Positions 1-8,857 of a stretch of DNA of 38,507 bases are shown here, in pieces. How positions within the stretch are numbered: the first letter of the stretch is position 1; every line of letters begins with the position of its first letter. Both the position numbers and the translations under genes were made by a program. The stretch is from assembly GCA_945787295.1 (NCBI GenBank), contig CALZHQ010000033.1:1-38507 (forward strand). The letters run 5' to 3'. This DNA is from an uncultured Desulfuromonadales bacterium. Its GTDB lineage: Bacteria; Desulfobacterota; Desulfuromonadia; Desulfuromonadales; Geopsychrobacteraceae. A model generated the notes under the pieces. That model was not told where the DNA came from, made no database searches, and saw only the letters and a list, made by a program, of their open reading frames with translations.

Positions 1-61
1 CTGCAGCAGATTACAAGATACATTCAGACCATATTTGAAACCCGTGCTGTGTCCAACAAAC

Positions 62-92
62 AAAAAGGGGACAGGGTCTGGGCACTGTCCCC
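62..92 (-). terminator. Intrinsic terminator of the amino-acid ABC operon
   Basis: On the minus strand an 8-bp stem (GGGGACAG pairing with CTGTCCCC) is followed directly by a run of T. It lies 26 bases after the ATPase stop codon and would end the operon that starts near 2.9 kb. Confidence 0.85.
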
Positions 93-117
93 GTAGAAAT
101 TTTGCTGCCGGCAAGAG

Positions 118-852
118 CTACAAAACTTGCTTTAAAAACGCTTTTGCCCGGTCTTCGCGCGGTTCGGTAAAAAAATGCTCCGGGGTGCCTTCTTCAACCA
201 GCTTGCCCTGGTCCATGAAGATAACCCGATCAGCGACTTCTCGGGCAAAGCCCATCTCGTGGGTAACCACCACCATGGTCATCCCCTCGCGGGCCAGCTG
301 CTTCATGACATCAAGAACCTCGCCGACCATTTCCGGGTCGAGGGCGCTGGTCGGCTCATCAAAAAGCATGATTTTGGGGTCCATCGCCAGCGCGCGCGCA
401 ATCGCGACCCGTTGCTGCTGACCACCGGACAGATGTCCGGGATAGACACTTTCTTTTTCAGCGATTCCGACCTTGACTAACAGTTCACGAGCTTTGATTT
501 CCGCCTCGTCACGTTTCCGTTTCCGTACAACCTGTTGCGCCAGAATGATATTGTCCAGTACGGTTTTGTGCGGAAACAGATTGAACTGCTGGAAAACCAT
601 GCCGACTTCACGCCGCACCTTGTTGAGGTCGGTTTTCTTATCGGCCAGGTCGACACCATCAATGACAATACGTCCGGAGGTGAGAGTCTCCAAACCGTTC
701 AAGCAACGTAAATAGGTAGACTTTCCTGAGCCTGACGGACCGATAACCACCACCACTTCACCTGACTTGACATGCGAGGTAACGCCATCGACAGCGCGAA
801 CCTCAGCACCACGTCCGGTAAAGATTTTTTTCAGTTCAACCGTTTTAATCAC
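118..852 (-). CDS. glnQ: Polar amino-acid ABC transporter, ATP-binding protein (GlnQ/HisP family)
   Basis: This is the cytoplasmic ATPase that powers uptake through the adjacent permease. With a GTG start at 852 it is 244 aa. Walker [10 protein letters not shown] is at residues 38-46, followed by a Q-loop ([10 protein letters not shown]), the signature [15 protein letters not shown], Walker [11 protein letters not shown] and the switch histidine in VVTHE. The frame is open to an ATG at 882, but GTG-852 has GGAGG about 10 bases upstream and overlaps the permease stop codon (GTGATTAA), the usual sign of translational coupling. Walker motifs and length are standard. The substrate (glutamine, glutamate, arginine or another polar amino acid) cannot be read from the ATPase, so the symbol marks the family only. 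Confidence 0.93.
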   Translation of the reverse strand: MIKTVELKKIFTGRGAEVRAVDGVTSHVKSGEVVVVIGPSGSGKSTYLRCLNGLETLTSGRIVIDGVDLADKKTDLNKVRREVGMVFQQFNLFPHKTVLDNIILAQQVVRKRKRDEAEIKARELLVKVGIAEKESVYPGHLSGGQQQRVAIARALAMDPKIMLFDEPTSALDPEMVGEVLDVMKQLAREGMTMVVVTHEMGFAREVADRVIFMDQGKLVEEGTPEHFFTEPREDRAKAFLKQVL

Positions 853-1804
853 TGACTGCAAGCCTCCGTTCAACCCAGGCAATCACCTGCGATAACGCAA
901 ATGTCATAAACAGGTAAAGCAGGGCGACTATAAACCAGATTTCAAAAGTTGCAAAAGTGGAGGTGATGACCTCACGGCCACTCTTCGTTAAATCGTTAAT
1001 GGCAATAACAGAAACCAGCGAGGAGTCCTTGATCAAGCTGATAAACTGACCCGCCAAGGGGGGCAGGGTTCGTTTAAAGGCTTGCGGCAGGATGATATAG
1101 ATCATCGCTTGCGGAACATTCATCCCCAGGGATCGAGCAGCTTCCATTTGTCCTTTGGGGATAGACTGGATACCGGCGCGGATGATTTCACCGACATAGG
1201 CACCGGCAAAAACCGCGAGGGCAAAGATCCCTGCAACGAAACGATCGATATCCAGCACTGTTCCGAGGAAGAAATAGAATATAAACAACTGCACCAGCAA
1301 TGGTGTGCCGCGAATCAGTTCAACATAGATGACCGACAGATCGCGCAGGGTGGTGTTGTTAGAAACCCGGCAAAGACCAGTGATCATGCCGATGATCAAG
1401 CCGAGAATGCTGGAGGCTGCAGAGATCCAAAGAGTATTCCAGAGACCGACAACTAAAGGACCGGCACGCCATTCAAACGTGGAACCGAGGTGGTCGCCTT
1501 CAAACAGGTCTTCATCAACGCTGACATTGAGGCTCGTGGAGTCGATCTCGAAGCTGAGTTCTTCATCCGCTTCACTGATCAGTTTGATTCGGGTTATGTC
1601 ACCTAGCTTATCGATAGTCGCAACACGACTATCAAAGGGGGCGTTGAATGTTGTTTCTGCGTTATAGAAAAAGTACTGGGGAACACGTTTCCAGCGCCAA
1701 GTATAGTCGATCTTTTTTGTAGCAACCCAAAGACCCGCGCCCATCAGAAACAGAATGAGAAACGTTAATATGCGCCAGGATAAGACATTTTTGGTTGTAT
1801 TCAC
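845..1804 (-). CDS. Polar amino-acid ABC transporter permease (HisMQ family) with extracytoplasmic insert
   Basis: This is the inner-membrane channel subunit, 319 aa. A first membrane segment at about residues 10-28 is followed by about 85-90 polar residues (30-118) with no membrane character, and only then by the conserved BPD_transp_1 core. The core carries the EAA loop ([12 protein letters not shown]...LPQAF, about residues 230-255) that docks on the ATPase. HisMQ permeases are usually 220-250 aa, so the insert accounts for the extra length. It probably faces the periplasm, by the positive-inside rule and its place between TM1 and the core. The stop codon overlaps the ATPase start. A terminator lies between this gene and the binding-protein gene upstream. 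Confidence 0.9.
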   Translation of the reverse strand: MNTTKNVLSWRILTFLILFLMGAGLWVATKKIDYTWRWKRVPQYFFYNAETTFNAPFDSRVATIDKLGDITRIKLISEADEELSFEIDSTSLNVSVDEDLFEGDHLGSTFEWRAGPLVVGLWNTLWISAASSILGLIIGMITGLCRVSNNTTLRDLSVIYVELIRGTPLLVQLFIFYFFLGTVLDIDRFVAGIFALAVFAGAYVGEIIRAGIQSIPKGQMEAARSLGMNVPQAMIYIILPQAFKRTLPPLAGQFISLIKDSSLVSVIAINDLTKSGREVITSTFATFEIWFIVALLYLFMTFALSQVIAWVERRLAVSD

Positions 1805-1830
1805 CGTTCAATCTTTCGTGCATGGCAGAT

Positions 1831-1868
1831 AAAAAAACGGGGAGGGCCAAGCGATAGCACCCTCCCAG
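1831..1868 (-). terminator. Intergenic attenuating terminator between binding-protein and permease genes
   Basis: On the minus strand a GGGAGGG/CCCTCCC stem with a 13-nt loop is followed by CG and then seven T. It sits between the binding-protein stop (1882) and the permease start (1804). Partial termination here would give much more binding protein than membrane subunits, a common need in ABC importers. The role is inferred; the hairpin and T-run are seen. Confidence 0.8.
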
Positions 1869-1881
1869 CATTTTTAAACTT

Positions 1882-2682
1882 TTATTTAAGCTGATTCAAC
1901 CACTTATCACTGAGGAACCACTTTTCGTAGATTTTGTCGTAGGTGCCATCATTTTTTGCCTGTACCAGAAAATTATCCAGCCAGTTGATGAAGTCGGCGT
2001 TGCCACGCTTAACCCCCCAGGCCAGCGGCTCATAGGTGAAAGGCTTGTCAAGCAGGATCAGTTTGCCTTCGCCCTTCTCTGAAAATGCAATCGCATTGTA
2101 AGGCAGATCGTAAACAAAAGCGTCAATCTTGCCATTAACCAGATCCATAACGCCTTCCTGCTCGGTCTCAAAAGAAATGTAGGTACAGTTCGGAATCATC
2201 CGCTTGGTTGCCTGCTCGCCGGTGGTGCCGAGCTTGGAAGCAACTTTGAACTTTTTGTTGTTCAGGTCCTTGTAGGATTTGACCTCATCAGCAAGACTTT
2301 TCTTAACCAGAATGCTCTGGCCAATAACGATGTAGGGATCAGCAAAGCTGATCTTCATGTTCCGTTCTTGAGTTAGGGTCATGCCAGACATGATAATATC
2401 GAATTTCTCGGTCAGCAGGGCGGGAATGATACCGTCCCAGGCGGTGCTGACCAGTTCCAGTTTGACACCCATCGCTTTTGCCATCCGCTTGGCCATATCA
2501 ACGTCAAAACCGACAATATCACCTTTCTTGTTGGTCATTTCGAATGGCATGTAACCTGGTTCCATGCCGACCCGCAGGACACCGCGTTCAAGAATGTTAT
2601 CCAAGGTGTCGGCAGTGGCAAAACCAGGCAAGACCACACACAGTGCGAGTAGCAGGGCAAGCATCAATTTCAGGTTTTTCAT
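1882..2682 (-). CDS. Periplasmic amino-acid-binding protein (SBP family 3)
   Basis: This is the solute receptor of the ABC importer, 266 aa from ATG-2682. The start was chosen because GGAGGT lies 7 bases upstream and the protein then opens with a textbook signal peptide: MKN, a hydrophobic core at residues 5-18 and an A-T-A cleavage region near residue 22. The mature part has family-3 features: LRVGMEPGYMPFE near the N-terminus, GFDVDMAKRMAKAMG, and GLMGT-type hinge residues (KLGTTGEQA). The open frame continues 29 codons upstream, but those have no ribosome site. The gene lies 55 bases downstream of the small zinc-ribbon gene. The ligand is not identifiable. Confidence 0.93.
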   Translation of the reverse strand: MKNLKLMLALLLALCVVLPGFATADTLDNILERGVLRVGMEPGYMPFEMTNKKGDIVGFDVDMAKRMAKAMGVKLELVSTAWDGIIPALLTEKFDIIMSGMTLTQERNMKISFADPYIVIGQSILVKKSLADEVKSYKDLNNKKFKVASKLGTTGEQATKRMIPNCTYISFETEQEGVMDLVNGKIDAFVYDLPYNAIAFSEKGEGKLILLDKPFTYEPLAWGVKRGNADFINWLDNFLVQAKNDGTYDKIYEKWFLSDKWLNQLK

Positions 2683-2737
2683 CAGAGTACCTCCTTCAAT
2701 AAATAAGGATCGTTGGGCCGCAGAAACGGCGGAATAT

Positions 2738-2893
2738 TTAATAGGACTTTCCTTCATCCAAAAGTTCATTTATAGACATTGGCGTATTACATTCGGGACA
2801 GCGAGGCAGGTCTTCGATCGGCAGGTAGATAATTTCTGTGTAGCGGCATTTAGGGCAGATGACTTCAACAGGTTCTTGCTTGCCTCGTTCCAT
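2738..2893 (-). CDS. Small zinc-ribbon protein (51 aa)
   Basis: This short gene reads as MERGKQEPVEVICPKC..., with CPKC at residues 13-16 and CPEC at residues 32-35, an ideal four-cysteine zinc knuckle. It ends in an acidic helix-like tail. A GGGAG ribosome site lies 8 bases before the ATG at 2893. It is co-directional with the binding-protein gene, 55 bases away, so it may be the first gene of the transporter operon. Whether it binds DNA, RNA or protein cannot be told. It is easily missed because of its size, but the codon usage, ribosome site and paired CXXC motifs together support a real gene. Confidence 0.78.
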   Translation of the reverse strand: MERGKQEPVEVICPKCRYTEIIYLPIEDLPRCPECNTPMSINELLDEGKSY

Positions 2894-3007
2894 TCAACAG
2901 GCTCCCAACTTAGATTTTCTCAAAAAAAGATTTGAATTCACGAAAACCAGCTTATACCATAGCGCCTTCGCCTGAAACAAGAGTCTAGCAACTTTCGCGG
3001 AATCTTC

Positions 3008-3913
3008 ATGAATCGTTCGCAAAAACGGCAATTTTTTGCTGAAATTATGCTCGTATCGGTCACTCTGTTCTGGGGAGCAACCTTTCCGATCGTCAAAGAT
3101 GCTATTGGGGAAATGCCGGTGATGGCGTTCCTCTGGGTGCGCTTTGCCATAGCGGCATTGCTGTTAGCAGCCATGGCGGGCAAAAAAGGCTTTGCGACGC
3201 TGGACCGTCGCGGTTGGCGACTCGGCATTCTGCTCGGCACGCTGCTGTTTCTTTCTTATCTTTTTCAGACTTTTGGCCTGGAGCGAACCAGCTCAGCCAA
3301 CGCCGGATTTTTGACCGGCCTCGGTGTTGTCTGGGTTTCTTTACTGGCCGGTCCGTTTTTAAAGAAACCGGCAGCTTTTGGATCTAAGATTGGGGTTGCT
3401 CTCGCCTTGCTCGGCCTGTTTATGCTCACCTGGCATACGCCCTGGACTCTGAACATAGGTGACTTGCTGGTCGTCATCTGTTCTCTGTTCGTCGCTTTAC
3501 ATATTCTTGGGCTGGATGTTTTTACCCAGGGTTACGATGGCCGAGCGCTGACTTTCGTGCAAATAGCGACCATGGCAGTTCTCGGCTGTATCGGCAGTCT
3601 GATCTTTGAACCGACGTCCTGGCCGCAGCAATGGACAGGCTCTTTAATCTTCGCCTTTCTTATCACCTCGGTCTTTGCAACCGCTTACGCCTTTTGGGCG
3701 ATGACAACCTTTCAGAAAGACACCACGCCAACCAGAGCAGCCTTGATCTACACCCTGGAACCGGTTTTTGCGGCGATATTTTCTATCTGGCTGGCCGGAG
3801 ACCGCCTTTCAGCTCTCGGTTGGGTCGGCGGGACGTTCATCGTCGGCGGAATGATTGTTGCCGAAATCTGGCCTTTCGTTGCTGAAAAAAGAACAACCGT
3901 AGTGCCGCAATAG
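3008..3913 (+). CDS. EamA/DMT-family membrane transporter
   Basis: This 301-aa protein is almost entirely hydrophobic, with about ten predicted helices in two EamA repeats (first repeat about residues 12-135, second about 150-285). Recognisable family signatures are LFWGATFPIVKDA in helix 1, the FLTGLGVVW segment, and TRAALIYTLEPVFAAIFS in the second repeat, the hallmark of YdcZ/RhaT-like drug/metabolite exporters. It is divergent from the zinc-ribbon/ABC operon, sharing a 114-base upstream region. The ribosome site is weak (GGAA). The substrate is unknown; amino acids or metabolites are typical of the family. Confidence 0.88.
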   Translation: MNRSQKRQFFAEIMLVSVTLFWGATFPIVKDAIGEMPVMAFLWVRFAIAALLLAAMAGKKGFATLDRRGWRLGILLGTLLFLSYLFQTFGLERTSSANAGFLTGLGVVWVSLLAGPFLKKPAAFGSKIGVALALLGLFMLTWHTPWTLNIGDLLVVICSLFVALHILGLDVFTQGYDGRALTFVQIATMAVLGCIGSLIFEPTSWPQQWTGSLIFAFLITSVFATAYAFWAMTTFQKDTTPTRAALIYTLEPVFAAIFSIWLAGDRLSALGWVGGTFIVGGMIVAEIWPFVAEKRTTVVPQ

Positions 3914-4023
3914 ACATTCTTTATTTGTGCCTCCGCACATTGATCTCCGAATCACCACGGCCATATAATAATGACTGTGGCAAAAGCCACTTTGATCGTC
4001 TGCCGAAGGGAAAGGAGATCAAA

Positions 4024-4542
4024 ATGAAAATCCTCGATTTTGCGATCGATGTCGAGGAGGCCGAACGTGACCTCTATCGCCGTCTCGCTGTCTGCACTCA
4101 GCATGAGGGGATCCGTTCAATCTTCCGAATGATTGCGGATGATGAGGGGGAATTGCTCAAGAAACTGCGCCAACTGAAAAATGACCCCGAGAACAGATCC
4201 ATAGAATTACATGCTCAGCCGAAAGTCCCGAACAATCTCCGCAAAAATCAGGCTGGGAATTGTGAGCTACTGGATCAGAACAATGTGCGTGATGATTTGA
4301 GCGGCTATAACTATATCCTCAAAACAGAACAATTATTATTGAACCTTTACCTCAACCTGAAAGAACATGAACAGGACCCCGAAGCCAAGGCACTTTTCGA
4401 CTTGATCCTGCATGAGAAACAGAGCGAAATCGACAGAATCCACTCAATTTTCGATTTCATCAATGCGCCGAATGAATATCTGGCTTCAGGAGAGTTTAGC
4501 AATCTTGGCGAATTTCACAATTTCGGTCGGAATGAGGACTGA
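4024..4542 (+). CDS. Ferritin-like (rubrerythrin-related) diiron protein
   Basis: Starting at ATG-4024, which has AAGGAGAT 6 bases upstream, the product is 172 aa and mostly helical. It resembles the four-helix ferritin-like domain of rubrerythrins: an N-terminal helix with EEAERDLYRRLA, an ADDEGELLKKL helix, TEQLLLNLYLNL, and HEKQSEIDRIHSIFDF. These supply Glu and His residues spaced as expected for a diiron site. The C-terminal ASGEFSNLGEFHNFG tail is typical of this subgroup. No rubredoxin domain is present. A role in iron or peroxide handling is likely by family but not shown here. The longer frame from 3925 lacks a ribosome site. Confidence 0.75.
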   Translation: MKILDFAIDVEEAERDLYRRLAVCTQHEGIRSIFRMIADDEGELLKKLRQLKNDPENRSIELHAQPKVPNNLRKNQAGNCELLDQNNVRDDLSGYNYILKTEQLLLNLYLNLKEHEQDPEAKALFDLILHEKQSEIDRIHSIFDFINAPNEYLASGEFSNLGEFHNFGRNED

Positions 4543-4546
4543 GGTT

Positions 4547-4581
4547 GCGAGAAGACTGGCCTGCTAGGCCAATCTCCTCGC
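4547..4581 (+). terminator. Stem-loop downstream of the ferritin-like gene
   Basis: GCGAG...GGCC, loop TGCTA, GGCC...CTCGC forms a strong imperfect stem just after the stop codon. There is no immediate T-run, so termination is likely but not certain; it may instead protect the mRNA end. Confidence 0.45.
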
Positions 4582-4671
4582 TGACTGCACATATCCCCCT
4601 TTATTCTTTACAAATATGCCCCTTCAAGCTTAATATTGGCGGTTCGCACAAATCGTTATAACCAATTTCGT

Positions 4672-4677
4672 TATACT
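4672..4677 (+). promoter_or_regulatory. Candidate -10 element of lepA
   Basis: TATACT ends 9 bases before the lepA ATG. If used, transcription would begin almost at the start codon. No good -35 hexamer stands at 16-18 bases. A second TATAAC lies at 4657-4662. Confidence 0.3.
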
Positions 4678-4686
4678 TGAGTTTAC

Positions 4687-6486
4687 ATGAGTCAAAAGAA
4701 TATTCGTAATTTCTCCATTATTGCCCATATCGACCATGGCAAATCGACGCTGGCCGACCGCTTGCTGGAGAAAACCGGCGCCTTGAGTGATCGGGAAAAG
4801 TCTGCCCAATACCTCGATAAAATGGATCTTGAGAAGGAACGCGGGATCACCATCAAGGCCCAGGCGGTCCGCTTGAACTATAAAGCCAAGGATGGCCAGG
4901 ATTACATTCTCAACCTGATCGACACTCCGGGGCACGTCGATTTCTCTTATGAAGTCAGTCGTTCATTATCCGCCTGTGAAGGCGCGATGCTGGTTGTCGA
5001 TGCCGCTCAAGGCGTTGAAGCCCAGACCCTGGCTAACGTCTACATGGCTCTCGATCAGGATCTGGAAATCTTCCCGGTTCTTAATAAGATCGATCTGCCA
5101 AGCGCCGAACCTGAGCGGATCAGGGAAGAGGTTGAAGAGATTATCGGCATCGACACCAGCGATGCCGTACTGGCGAGCGCTAAGGAAGGGATCGGCATCG
5201 ACGAGATCCTCGAAGCGATCGTCGCTCGGGTTCCGGCACCGGGTGGTGACCCGGACGCGCCACTTAAAGCCTTGACCTTTGACTCATGGTACGACTCTTA
5301 CCAGGGCGTTATCGTCCTGGTGCGGGTTATTGACGGCACCATCAAAAAAGGTGAAAAGATCAAACTGATGGCCACCGGCGGGGTCTATGAAGTCCAGAAA
5401 GTTGGCGCTTTCAGCCCGCACCCCCTGGAACTGCCACAGTTGGCGGCAGGGGAGGTCGGCTTTATCATTGCCGGCATCAAGGTCGTCGAAGACGCCAAGG
5501 TGGGTGATACCATAACCCACCTCCATCATGGTGCCACAGTGCCACTTCCTGGCTACCAGGAAGTCAAGCCGATGGTCTTCTCCGGCCTCTATCCGATCGA
5601 CTCCGGTGAATACGATGGCTTGCGTGATGCTCTGGAGAAGCTGCGCCTGAACGATGCCGCTTTTTCTTTCGAACCGGAAAACTCGCTGGCCCTCGGCTTC
5701 GGATTTCGCTGTGGTTTCCTCGGTCTGCTGCACATGGAGATCATTCAGGAACGTCTGGAGCGCGAGTTCGGCGTTGAGCTGATCACAACAGCACCGACTG
5801 TTGTCTATAAAGTGACCACCACCAAGGGGGAACTGCTGCACGTTGAAAGCGCCAACATGCTGCCCGACGTACAGCTTATCGAAAAAATCGAAGAACCTTT
5901 TGTGCTTGCGTCGATTCACGTCCCGAATGAATTTGTCGGTGCGGTTCTTAACCTATGTATCGAAAAGCGTGGTGTACAGCGTGAGATCAAATACCTGACA
6001 TCAAATCGGGTGATGGTGGTTTACGAGTTGCCGCTGAATGAAATCGTACTCGATTTTTTTGATCGTCTTAAGTCGATCACGCGGGGTTATGCTTCTCTCG
6101 ATTACGAACACCTCGAGTTCCGTCTCAGTAAACTGGTTCGTTTAAACGTACTGATCAATGGCGATGTCGTTGATGCTCTCTCGTTGATTGTCCATCAGGA
6201 CAAGGCTCAGTACCGGGGCCGAGAACTGGTTGCGAAGATGAAGGAATTTATTCCGCGACAACAGTACGAAGTGGCTATTCAGGCCGCCATCGGCAATAAA
6301 GTGATTGCCCGTTCGACGGTCAAGGCATTGCGTAAAGATGTAACGGCAAAGTGTTATGGTGGTGATATTACGCGGAAACGGAAACTGCTGGAGAAGCAGA
6401 AAGCCGGCAAGAAGCGTATGAAACAGGTGGGGAGCGTCGAGCTTCCCCAGGATGCATTCCTGGCGATCCTCAAAGTTAAAGAGTGA
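4687..6486 (+). CDS. lepA: Elongation factor 4 (LepA), ribosomal back-translocase GTPase
   Basis: This is a 599-aa translational GTPase, the same length as the E. coli protein. G-motifs are intact: AHIDHGKST (residues 13-21), ERGIT (51-55), DTPGH (79-83) and NKID near 134. The C-terminal LepA-specific domain ([22 protein letters not shown] basic stretch) is present. It acts on stalled or mispositioned ribosomes, often under ionic stress. It is followed five bases later by lepB, the common lepA-lepB operon. The ATG has only a weak GAG ribosome site and lies close behind a -10-like element, so the transcript could be leaderless or nearly so. Confidence 0.97.
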   Translation: MSQKNIRNFSIIAHIDHGKSTLADRLLEKTGALSDREKSAQYLDKMDLEKERGITIKAQAVRLNYKAKDGQDYILNLIDTPGHVDFSYEVSRSLSACEGAMLVVDAAQGVEAQTLANVYMALDQDLEIFPVLNKIDLPSAEPERIREEVEEIIGIDTSDAVLASAKEGIGIDEILEAIVARVPAPGGDPDAPLKALTFDSWYDSYQGVIVLVRVIDGTIKKGEKIKLMATGGVYEVQKVGAFSPHPLELPQLAAGEVGFIIAGIKVVEDAKVGDTITHLHHGATVPLPGYQEVKPMVFSGLYPIDSGEYDGLRDALEKLRLNDAAFSFEPENSLALGFGFRCGFLGLLHMEIIQERLEREFGVELITTAPTVVYKVTTTKGELLHVESANMLPDVQLIEKIEEPFVLASIHVPNEFVGAVLNLCIEKRGVQREIKYLTSNRVMVVYELPLNEIVLDFFDRLKSITRGYASLDYEHLEFRLSKLVRLNVLINGDVVDALSLIVHQDKAQYRGRELVAKMKEFIPRQQYEVAIQAAIGNKVIARSTVKALRKDVTAKCYGGDITRKRKLLEKQKAGKKRMKQVGSVELPQDAFLAILKVKE

Positions 6487-6491
6487 GTTAA

Positions 6492-7133
6492 ATGACGAAA
6501 GAGAAAAAACCCTGGTACCGCGAGTGGTCTGAAGCGTTAATTGTTGCAGTTGTTTTGGCGCTGATTATACGCACCTTCCTATTTCAGGCCTTCAAAATTC
6601 CTTCCGGGTCGATGCTCGATACATTGCTGATCGGCGACCATCTGCTGGTGAACAAGTTTATCTATGGCACTCAGGTTCCATTCACCGATGGCACCTATCT
6701 CAAATTGAGAGATCCGGAGCGTGGTGACGTCATCGTTTTCGAATTTCCTGACGATGAAGGCAAGTCCTACTTCCAGCGGAGAGATTTTATCAAGCGGGTT
6801 GTCGGCACGCCAGGTGACACCATAGAAATCAAGGCGAAACAGGTCTACGTCAATGGTGAACCGGTCAGCCTCCCGCAAGAAGTCCACAAGGACAAGCAGG
6901 TCATTCCTTCGGTTGCCGGTCCGCGTGATTTTGCCGGTCCGCTCAAGGTGCCGGCGGACAGTTATTTTGTCATGGGCGACAACCGTGATTTTTCTTTTGA
7001 TAGCCGTTTCTGGGGCTTTGTCCACAAATCAAAGATCAAGGGTTTGGCCTTTATTAAATACTGGTCCTGGGACTCGAAAGCGGACCTTCTGGAAAAGGTT
7101 CGTTGGGGGAGAATTGGCCGAACCATCGATTAA
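6492..7133 (+). CDS. lepB: Signal peptidase I
   Basis: This is a 213-aa membrane serine protease that removes signal peptides from Sec- and Tat-exported proteins. One N-terminal membrane segment (about residues 13-31) is followed by the catalytic box IPSGSM, with Ser40 as nucleophile. The general base is Lys101 in RRDFIKRVVG. Box E, GDNRDFSFDSRFWG, is near the C-terminus. All catalytic elements are intact. It is cotranscribed with lepA and followed by the pyr leader region. Confidence 0.97.
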   Translation: MTKEKKPWYREWSEALIVAVVLALIIRTFLFQAFKIPSGSMLDTLLIGDHLLVNKFIYGTQVPFTDGTYLKLRDPERGDVIVFEFPDDEGKSYFQRRDFIKRVVGTPGDTIEIKAKQVYVNGEPVSLPQEVHKDKQVIPSVAGPRDFAGPLKVPADSYFVMGDNRDFSFDSRFWGFVHKSKIKGLAFIKYWSWDSKADLLEKVRWGRIGRTID

Positions 7134-7154
7134 CGATTTTTTTGAATTAAGCAG

Positions 7155-7184
7155 TTGACTTAGTCACGACCCGGTTGCTAGAGT
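7155..7184 (+). promoter_or_regulatory. Candidate sigma-70 promoter of the pyr operon
   Basis: TTGACT (7155-7160) and TAGAGT (7179-7184) are separated by 18 bases. Transcription would begin near 7191, giving a leader of about 160 bases that contains the PyrR hairpin and the terminator. Confidence 0.5.
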
Positions 7185-7211
7185 CAGCGAGATTTTAGAC
7201 AGATTCACCAA

Positions 7212-7243
7212 CCCTTTAAGCTGATCCGAGAGATCAGCAAGGG
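7212..7243 (+). promoter_or_regulatory. PyrR-binding hairpin in the pyr leader
   Basis: The RNA can form an outer CCCTT/AAGGG stem, a small internal loop and an inner GCTGAT/ATCAGC stem closed by a CCGAGAG-type loop. The UCC-GAGAG loop matches the conserved binding loop of PyrR-regulated leaders. UMP-bound PyrR should stabilise it and favour the downstream terminator. The structure is seen; binding is inferred from pyrR being the next gene. Confidence 0.75.
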
Positions 7244-7283
7244 AGCAAATAGTGGCACCAAAACACTCAAAGTTAATCCTGAA

Positions 7284-7319
7284 GTACCTGTGTGAAAACA
7301 ACACACAGGTACTTTTTTT
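7284..7319 (+). terminator. pyr leader attenuator terminator
   Basis: A perfect 11-bp stem (GTACCTGTGTG/CACACAGGTAC) with a 7-nt loop is followed by seven T. It lies 30 bases before pyrR and after the PyrR hairpin, the standard attenuation layout. I could not see a convincing competing antiterminator stem by eye. Confidence 0.93.
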
Positions 7320-7348
7320 GTGCTCAAAACACAGAAAGAGGGAGGGCC

Positions 7349-7885
7349 ATGGCTGCTGAAAAAATAGAAATTCTGGACCTGGAAGGTATCAATCGCGCCA
7401 TCACTCGGATCGCGCACGAAATCCTGGAAAAAAACAAAGGTGTCGAGGAGCTGGTTCTGATCGGCATCCGTACCGGTGGCGACTACCTCGCCACCGCTCT
7501 GCAAAAGAAAATTTCCGAGATTGAAGGACAAGTGGTGCCGCTCGGCACGATCGACATCACCATGTACCGCGACGACATCGGCTCACGAAGCGACCTCTCG
7601 GTCGGGCAGACGGACATCCGCTTTTCCCTGAGCGACAGGCGGGTCATCCTGATTGATGATGTGCTCTTTACCGGTCGCACCATCCGTGCGGCCATGGACG
7701 CATTAACCGACCTCGGCCGGCCCCAGAACATTCAGCTGGCGATTCTGGTGGATCGCGGACATCGCGAACTGCCGATCAGGCCTGATTATATCGGCAGAAA
7801 CCTGCCGACAGCCCGCAATGAACAGATCGAAGTTGAATTTGACCAGCACCATGCTCCACAAGCTGTGTATCTGATTAGATCATAA
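7349..7885 (+). CDS. pyrR: PyrR, UMP-responsive RNA-binding attenuator / uracil phosphoribosyltransferase
   Basis: This is a 178-aa phosphoribosyltransferase-fold protein. It binds pyr leader RNA when UMP is high and often has weak UPRTase activity. The PRPP loop VILIDDVLFTGRT is at residues 99-111. IRTGGDYLA and ITMYRDDIG are typical PyrR segments. ATG-7349 follows a strong GAGGGAGG site; an in-frame ATG at 7292 lies inside the terminator stem and is rejected. It is first in the pyr operon, 15 bases before pyrB. Confidence 0.96.
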   Translation: MAAEKIEILDLEGINRAITRIAHEILEKNKGVEELVLIGIRTGGDYLATALQKKISEIEGQVVPLGTIDITMYRDDIGSRSDLSVGQTDIRFSLSDRRVILIDDVLFTGRTIRAAMDALTDLGRPQNIQLAILVDRGHRELPIRPDYIGRNLPTARNEQIEVEFDQHHAPQAVYLIRS

Positions 7886-7900
7886 ACCTGGAGGCGTTCA

Positions 7901-8833
7901 ATGACATTCAACCACAAACATATTATCGCCATTAAAGATCTGACTGCTGAGGAGTTGACCTTTATTCTTGACACATCGGTCAGCTTTAAAGAGATCAACC
8001 GCCGGGACATCAAGAAGGTCCCGACCCTGCGGGGCAAGACCATCATCAACCTGTTCTTTGAAGCCAGCACCCGGACCCGAACCTCGTTCGAGATCGCCGG
8101 CAAGCGCCTCTCGGCGGACACCATCAATATCAGTGCCTCCGGCTCTTCGGTGGTCAAGGGAGAAACCCTCGAAGATACCGCGAAAAATATCGAGGCGATG
8201 AATCCCGATGCCATCGTCATGCGGCACAATGCTTCCGGCGCCAGTGAATATCTGGCAAAACGGCTGGATTGTTCAATTATCAACGCGGGCGACGGTATGC
8301 ACGAACATCCCAGTCAGGCCCTGCTTGACGCTTATACGATCCGCGAACACAAGGGCAAGATTGAAGGACTGACCGTTGCGATCATCGGAGATATTACCCA
8401 CAGCCGGGTGGTTCGTTCCAATATTTATTGCCTGACCAAGCTGGGCGCCAAGGTTCGCGTTGCCGGACCCGGTACCATGCTGCCGCCCGGCATCGAAAAG
8501 CTGGGTTGCGAGGCTTTCACGAATATCGACGAAGCGATCCGCGACGCTGATGTGGTGATGATGCTGCGTATCCAGCGAGAACGGCAGGGCGCGCCGCTGA
8601 TTCCGTCTGTGCGTGAGTACTGTAAGTTTTTCAGCCTGACCGAAAAACGGCTGAAACTGGCCAAGGAAGATGCCATCGTGATGCACCCGGGACCGATCAA
8701 CCGGGGCGTTGAATTGCCCACCTCGATTGCTGACGGTCCACAGAATGTGATTCTCGACCAGGTCGAAAATGGTGTTGCGGTGCGGATGGCCTTGTTGTAC
8801 CTGGCCTGCGGCGGCGAAAAACTACAAGACTGA
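7901..8833 (+). CDS. pyrB: Aspartate carbamoyltransferase catalytic subunit
   Basis: This 310-aa enzyme joins carbamoyl phosphate to L-aspartate, the first committed step of pyrimidine synthesis. The carbamoyl-phosphate loop [10 protein letters not shown] is at about residues 52-61. [20 protein letters not shown] and HPGPINRG are all intact. A GGAGG site lies 6 bases upstream of the ATG. No pyrI regulatory subunit gene accompanies it, so allosteric control by that subunit is absent locally; regulation would come from PyrR. The next gene is pyrC. Confidence 0.97.
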   Translation: MTFNHKHIIAIKDLTAEELTFILDTSVSFKEINRRDIKKVPTLRGKTIINLFFEASTRTRTSFEIAGKRLSADTINISASGSSVVKGETLEDTAKNIEAMNPDAIVMRHNASGASEYLAKRLDCSIINAGDGMHEHPSQALLDAYTIREHKGKIEGLTVAIIGDITHSRVVRSNIYCLTKLGAKVRVAGPGTMLPPGIEKLGCEAFTNIDEAIRDADVVMMLRIQRERQGAPLIPSVREYCKFFSLTEKRLKLAKEDAIVMHPGPINRGVELPTSIADGPQNVILDQVENGVAVRMALLYLACGGEKLQD

Positions 8834-8857
8834 TTATTGAGGATAGAGGTGACAACT

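Noticed and set aside
7292..7348. Earlier start for pyrR at 7292
   Set aside because: That ATG lies in the attenuator terminator stem; ATG-7349 has a strong ribosome site and gives the family-standard N-terminus.
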